The notes below the pieces were generated by a model, which saw only the letters and a list, made by a program, of their open reading frames with translations, did no database searches and was not told the origin of the DNA. Position numbers and translations under genes: made by a program. This document shows, in pieces, positions 5,438 to 6,053 of a DNA stretch of 6,053 nt. The stretch is from Gammaproteobacteria bacterium (GTDB taxonomy: Bacteria > Pseudomonadota > Gammaproteobacteria > J113): contig RFJX01000152.1 of the NCBI GenBank assembly GCA_003694425.1, positions 1 through 6,053 of the forward strand, in the 5' to 3' direction. The first letter of the stretch is position 1. Every line of letters starts with the position of its first letter.

Positions 5438-6053
5438 ATGGCTGAAGCCCCCCCGGTCGTCATCAATCAGTATTCGATCATGGCGCTGCTGCGCCAGATC
5501 GGTGTGCTGGTCGGGATCGCCGCCGCGGTCGCCCTCGGGGTGGCGGTGGTCCTGTGGTCGCAGGAGCCGGGTTACCGGCTGCTCTACGGCAATCTCTCGG
5601 CCCGCGACCTGGCCGAGATCCAGCAGACGCTGCAGCAGTCGGATATCCCCTTCAAGGTCGACCAGGAGACCGGGGCCCTGATGGTCGCCAGCTCCCGGAT
5701 GGATGACGCCCGCATCAAGCTGGCCGCGGCCGGACTGCCCAAGAGCAACAGCCTGGGCTTCGAACTGCTGCAACAGGAGCAGGAGTTTGGCACCAGCCAG
5801 TTCATCGAGCAGGCCCGCTACCAGCACGCCCTGGAGATCGAACTGGGCCGTTCGATCGCCCGCCTCAGCAATGTCCGCAACGCCCGGGTCCATATCGCCC
5901 TGCCCCGGCAGACCGCCTTCGTCCGCAGCCAGCGCCCCCCCAGCGCCTCGGTTCTGGTCGATCTCTATCCCGGCCGCACCCTCGAGCCCGGTGAGGTCGA
6001 TGCCATCGCCCACCTGGTGGCCGCCAGCGTACCCAATCTGAACAAGTCCAATG
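5438..6053 (+). CDS. fliF: FliF, flagellar MS-ring protein, 3' partial
   Basis: The first 205 complete codons of fliF are present; the gene runs off the right edge (the full protein is usually about 550 residues or more). FliF forms the inner-membrane MS-ring on which the rod, switch (FliG) and export gate assemble. A short cytoplasmic N-terminus precedes a membrane helix at about 17-40 (LLRQIGVLVGIAAAVALGVA). The periplasmic YscJ/FliF-type ring-building domain follows: YRLLYGNLSARDLAEIQQ (46-63), IPFKV (70-74), LGFELLQQEQEFGTSQFIEQ (106-125), ARVHIALPRQ (149-158), ASVLVDL (170-176). ATG 5438 with CAGGA upstream (5423-5427, 10-nt gap) is chosen because the protein then begins MAEAPPVVINQ and reaches the membrane helix at the expected distance. 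ATG 5430 is in another frame. Separated from fliE by 183 bp containing a terminator, and no clear promoter of its own was found. Confidence 0.95.
   Translation, partial: MAEAPPVVINQYSIMALLRQIGVLVGIAAAVALGVAVVLWSQEPGYRLLYGNLSARDLAEIQQTLQQSDIPFKVDQETGALMVASSRMDDARIKLAAAGLPKSNSLGFELLQQEQEFGTSQFIEQARYQHALEIELGRSIARLSNVRNARVHIALPRQTAFVRSQRPPSASVLVDLYPGRTLEPGEVDAIAHLVAASVPNLNKSN

Overview
This window is part of a flagellar gene cluster on the plus strand. It is GC-rich apart from two AT-rich intergenic islands. The gene order is PilZ-like gene, fleQ, fleS, fleR, fliE, fliF. That order and the protein types point to a polarly flagellated gammaproteobacterium using the FleQ/FleSR hierarchy known from Pseudomonas and relatives. 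The high GC and the PilZ-like gene next to fleQ would fit a halophilic or sulfur-oxidising lineage (Chromatiales/Ectothiorhodospiraceae-like), but that assignment is a guess.

Layout: (1) 1-491 is the 3' end of a gene probably encoding an atypical PilZ-domain protein, followed by a hairpin at 501-531. (2) 492-835 is the fleQ control region. It has an AT-rich block, a good sigma-70 promoter (TTGACA, 17 bp, TTTACT), and a leader with a well-initiated 27-codon upstream ORF running through a hairpin that covers the fleQ ribosome-binding site. (3) 836-2269 is fleQ. (4) 2270-2415 carries a hairpin just after fleQ, a near-consensus sigma-54 promoter and an inverted repeat at the predicted start site. 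(5) 2416-3576 fleS, 3573-4937 fleR and 4934-5254 fliE are joined by two 4-base ATGA stop/start overlaps. (6) 5255-5437 is a structured fliE-fliF spacer with GC hairpins, a strong intrinsic terminator and an upstream sequence that can pair with the terminator's 5' arm. (7) 5438-6053 is the first 205 codons of fliF.

How the genes work together: FleQ is the sigma-54-dependent master activator. It would drive the fleSR promoter. The soluble kinase FleS would phosphorylate FleR, which switches on later basal-body and hook genes with sigma-54. FliE and FliF build the MS-ring and its junction to the rod. Placing fliE inside the fleSR transcription unit, with fliF behind a possible attenuator, is the most unusual aspect.

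No wholly new system is visible. The genes are recognisable flagellar components. The points worth checking are the regulatory structures in front of fleQ and fliF. No tRNA, rRNA, CRISPR, insertion sequence or prophage element was seen.
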